From assembly GCF_016811075.1 (NCBI RefSeq), contig NZ_JAFBGL010000001.1, positions 372,001 to 436,000 of the forward strand: a DNA stretch of 64,000 nucleotides, in the 5' to 3' direction. The notes beneath the pieces were generated by a model, which saw only the letters and a list, made by a program, of their open reading frames with translations, had not been told where the DNA came from and did not search any database. Of the stretch, positions 63,801-64,000 are shown piece by piece (position 1 is the stretch's first letter; every line of letters begins with the position of its first letter). Position numbers and translations under genes: made by a program. Source of the stretch: Oceaniferula flava. Its GTDB lineage: Bacteria > Verrucomicrobiota > Verrucomicrobiia > Verrucomicrobiales > Akkermansiaceae.

Positions 63801-64000
63801 AGTTGTAAAAGCACATCTTCACCCCACTCGTTGGTGGTGATCAGGCCGGTGCCGTGGTCGAGCAGCATGCGCACGTTGTCGACGCGCCAGACCCAGCGGT
63901 GATTGCCGGCCTCCCACTGCGGCACGGTGGCTGCGGCGGCGGTGATGTTGGTATCGGTGGGGTCGGTGCCGGCGAGCAGTTCATCGTAGTCCGAGGTTCC
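60866..64000 (-). CDS. DUF1800 protein with calcium-type repeats (5' end beyond window)
   Basis: At least 1045 codons; the frame is open to the right edge, so the start and signal peptide lie outside. The N-terminal visible half is beta-rich with thrombospondin-type-3-like acidic repeats (DLDNDGMDDAWE, DVDADGDGISNVDEYLAGTN, DSDGDGVDDNVELAHGTDP, DDDGDGFSNFQESIAGTNP), probably calcium-binding. The C-terminal 510 residues form the DUF1800 domain: RFLTQASFGPTMKDTEHVRE, LRQRMAFALSQILVVSRKDA, YAREVMQLFTVGLWQLNPDG, and KDIDDALAHLFNHPNTPVFI. It precedes and is probably co-expressed with the DUF1501 gene. An internal GTG at 63925 is not the real start. Confidence 0.92.
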   Translation of the reverse strand, partial: GTSDYDELLAGTDPTDTNITAAAATVPQWEAGNHRWVWRVDNVRMLLDHGTGLITTNEWGEDVLLQLRAEIKDSDWRGALTMGLSYEEGSITYYNTSRNGVFYRDNNPDWSWYNNGSGDPPADLSASLGLSMKGREDDTSPLRFECIAQEDPPVAPSVWGDAENTWTVTFNTYDFSDPNNPVLINSSTETGMRSYNAEIRNGTAIWAIDDDENTITMETSDGVTAVISRASFGPTDLDNDGMDDAWESSYGGDLAPDVDADGDGISNVDEYLAGTNPNVSDSDGDGVDDNVELAHGTDPTSALSLPAFFTFSPPSANEDLDGNGLSDAWELWAGVSGLTAGGDDDGDGFSNFQESIAGTNPTDANSHPKSTLGRSGDDLVIEWPDVVGKDFTVCASETLVGWDAVTGLPAPSASNGMIYQTIPDVLLTPETLSFYKIQISDRDTDLDGLSDWTEESVLGTSADNSGSGTENSTRIALVNSSGATLSGDYLSFLEMMQGSSKSGGLPGSSASGTPSKRSAARFLTQASFGPTMKDTEHVRELGYEGWLDDQLAKPPTLHSSYIREIKVDHNGPRADQTYDADPNSSSVGGSNITTAFARAAISGEDQLRQRMAFALSQILVVSRKDATLDNKPEPMADYYDIFVRNGLGNYLDILREVTYHPCMGWYLSHVGNQKADLSIGRFPDENYAREVMQLFTVGLWQLNPDGSRKLDNQGEPIPTYNNAEITELARVFTGLWYDSEWGWGSGGWAEDHFMRPMVMHADYHDTETKTLLDGFVIPARAPSSENARKDIDDALAHLFNHPNTPVFISKQLIQFFVTANPSPDYIQRVQAVFCDNGQGVRGDLGAVVKAILLDDEAREAKYATGDPSYGKLREPVIRTMAMARAFDLGETHPAFVWWNPEDLYAGLSFQEPMNAPSVFNFYKPSYQAPGVIRDAGLVSPVFQIMDSYSAISFPNLMWDYLSTGFRSGWENRRYPLNFTAARKAAVSNEALLDHMNLLLAAGKMTAHTRGIILNALETTELSEDGRIQLAAYLTLMSPEAATQQ

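Overview
The window looks like chromosomal DNA of a Verrucomicrobiota bacterium, probably a marine or aquatic member of Verrucomicrobiales (inference). The signs are two PEP-CTERM proteins ending in the typical sorting tail, a CotH/lamin-tail giant protein, a DUF1501/DUF1800 pair, a sulfatase fragment, and coiled-coil proteins of a kind common in this phylum. Coding density is high and most genes are housekeeping. No rRNA, CRISPR array, prophage or intact insertion sequence was seen.

Layout. 1-2277: 5' part of a secreted sulfatase (cut by the left edge) and ilvD. 2421-5786: tRNA-Thr(CGT), a DUF3592-like membrane protein, a RidA protein, tRNA-Arg(TCT), a BrnT/BrnA toxin-antitoxin pair, a cytoplasmic subtilase and an unknown protein. 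5868-20108: purA, carA, an MFS transporter, pgi, recQ, trpD, a LOG-family protein, an SDR with a signal peptide, an ATP/ADP-translocase-like transporter and class I fumarase. 20241-29357: rpsN, an FmdB-type zinc ribbon, the CotH/LTD protein, two PEP-CTERM paralogues duplicated together with leader and terminator, and a XerD-like recombinase. 29373-37401: three small unknown genes, a tandem non-coding repeat, LysR, a class V aminotransferase, an FMN oxidase, and a PiuC plus TonB siderophore receptor pair behind a Fur-like site. 37402-43628: a decayed duplicate of the aminotransferase, a three-gene envelope/coiled-coil module, rpsO and pnp.

The most interesting part is 43773-58671. On the minus strand a DUF3179 gene is interrupted by one in-frame TGA exactly where the family has the first Cys of its CxxC motif. 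The frame stays open for 225 more codons and a SECIS-like hairpin follows the TGA, so this is a candidate selenoprotein. Divergent from it, a long co-directional gene set starts with an ECF sigma factor and a zinc-finger anti-sigma protein. It continues with arsM, a small membrane protein, a Pit phosphate transporter, arsS (arsenosugar radical SAM), arsC, a FAD oxidoreductase, a membrane ferredoxin, a GT2 glycosyltransferase, a membrane-GT/GT2 fusion, a DUF547 protein and an LCAT-like lipoprotein hydrolase. Read together, this is an arsenate uptake, reduction, methylation, adenosylation and glycosylation route to arsenosugars or arsenolipids. No ArsR repressor or arsenite efflux pump was seen in it.

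58677-64000: a small secreted unknown, then the DUF1501 and DUF1800 genes; the DUF1800 gene runs off the right edge.
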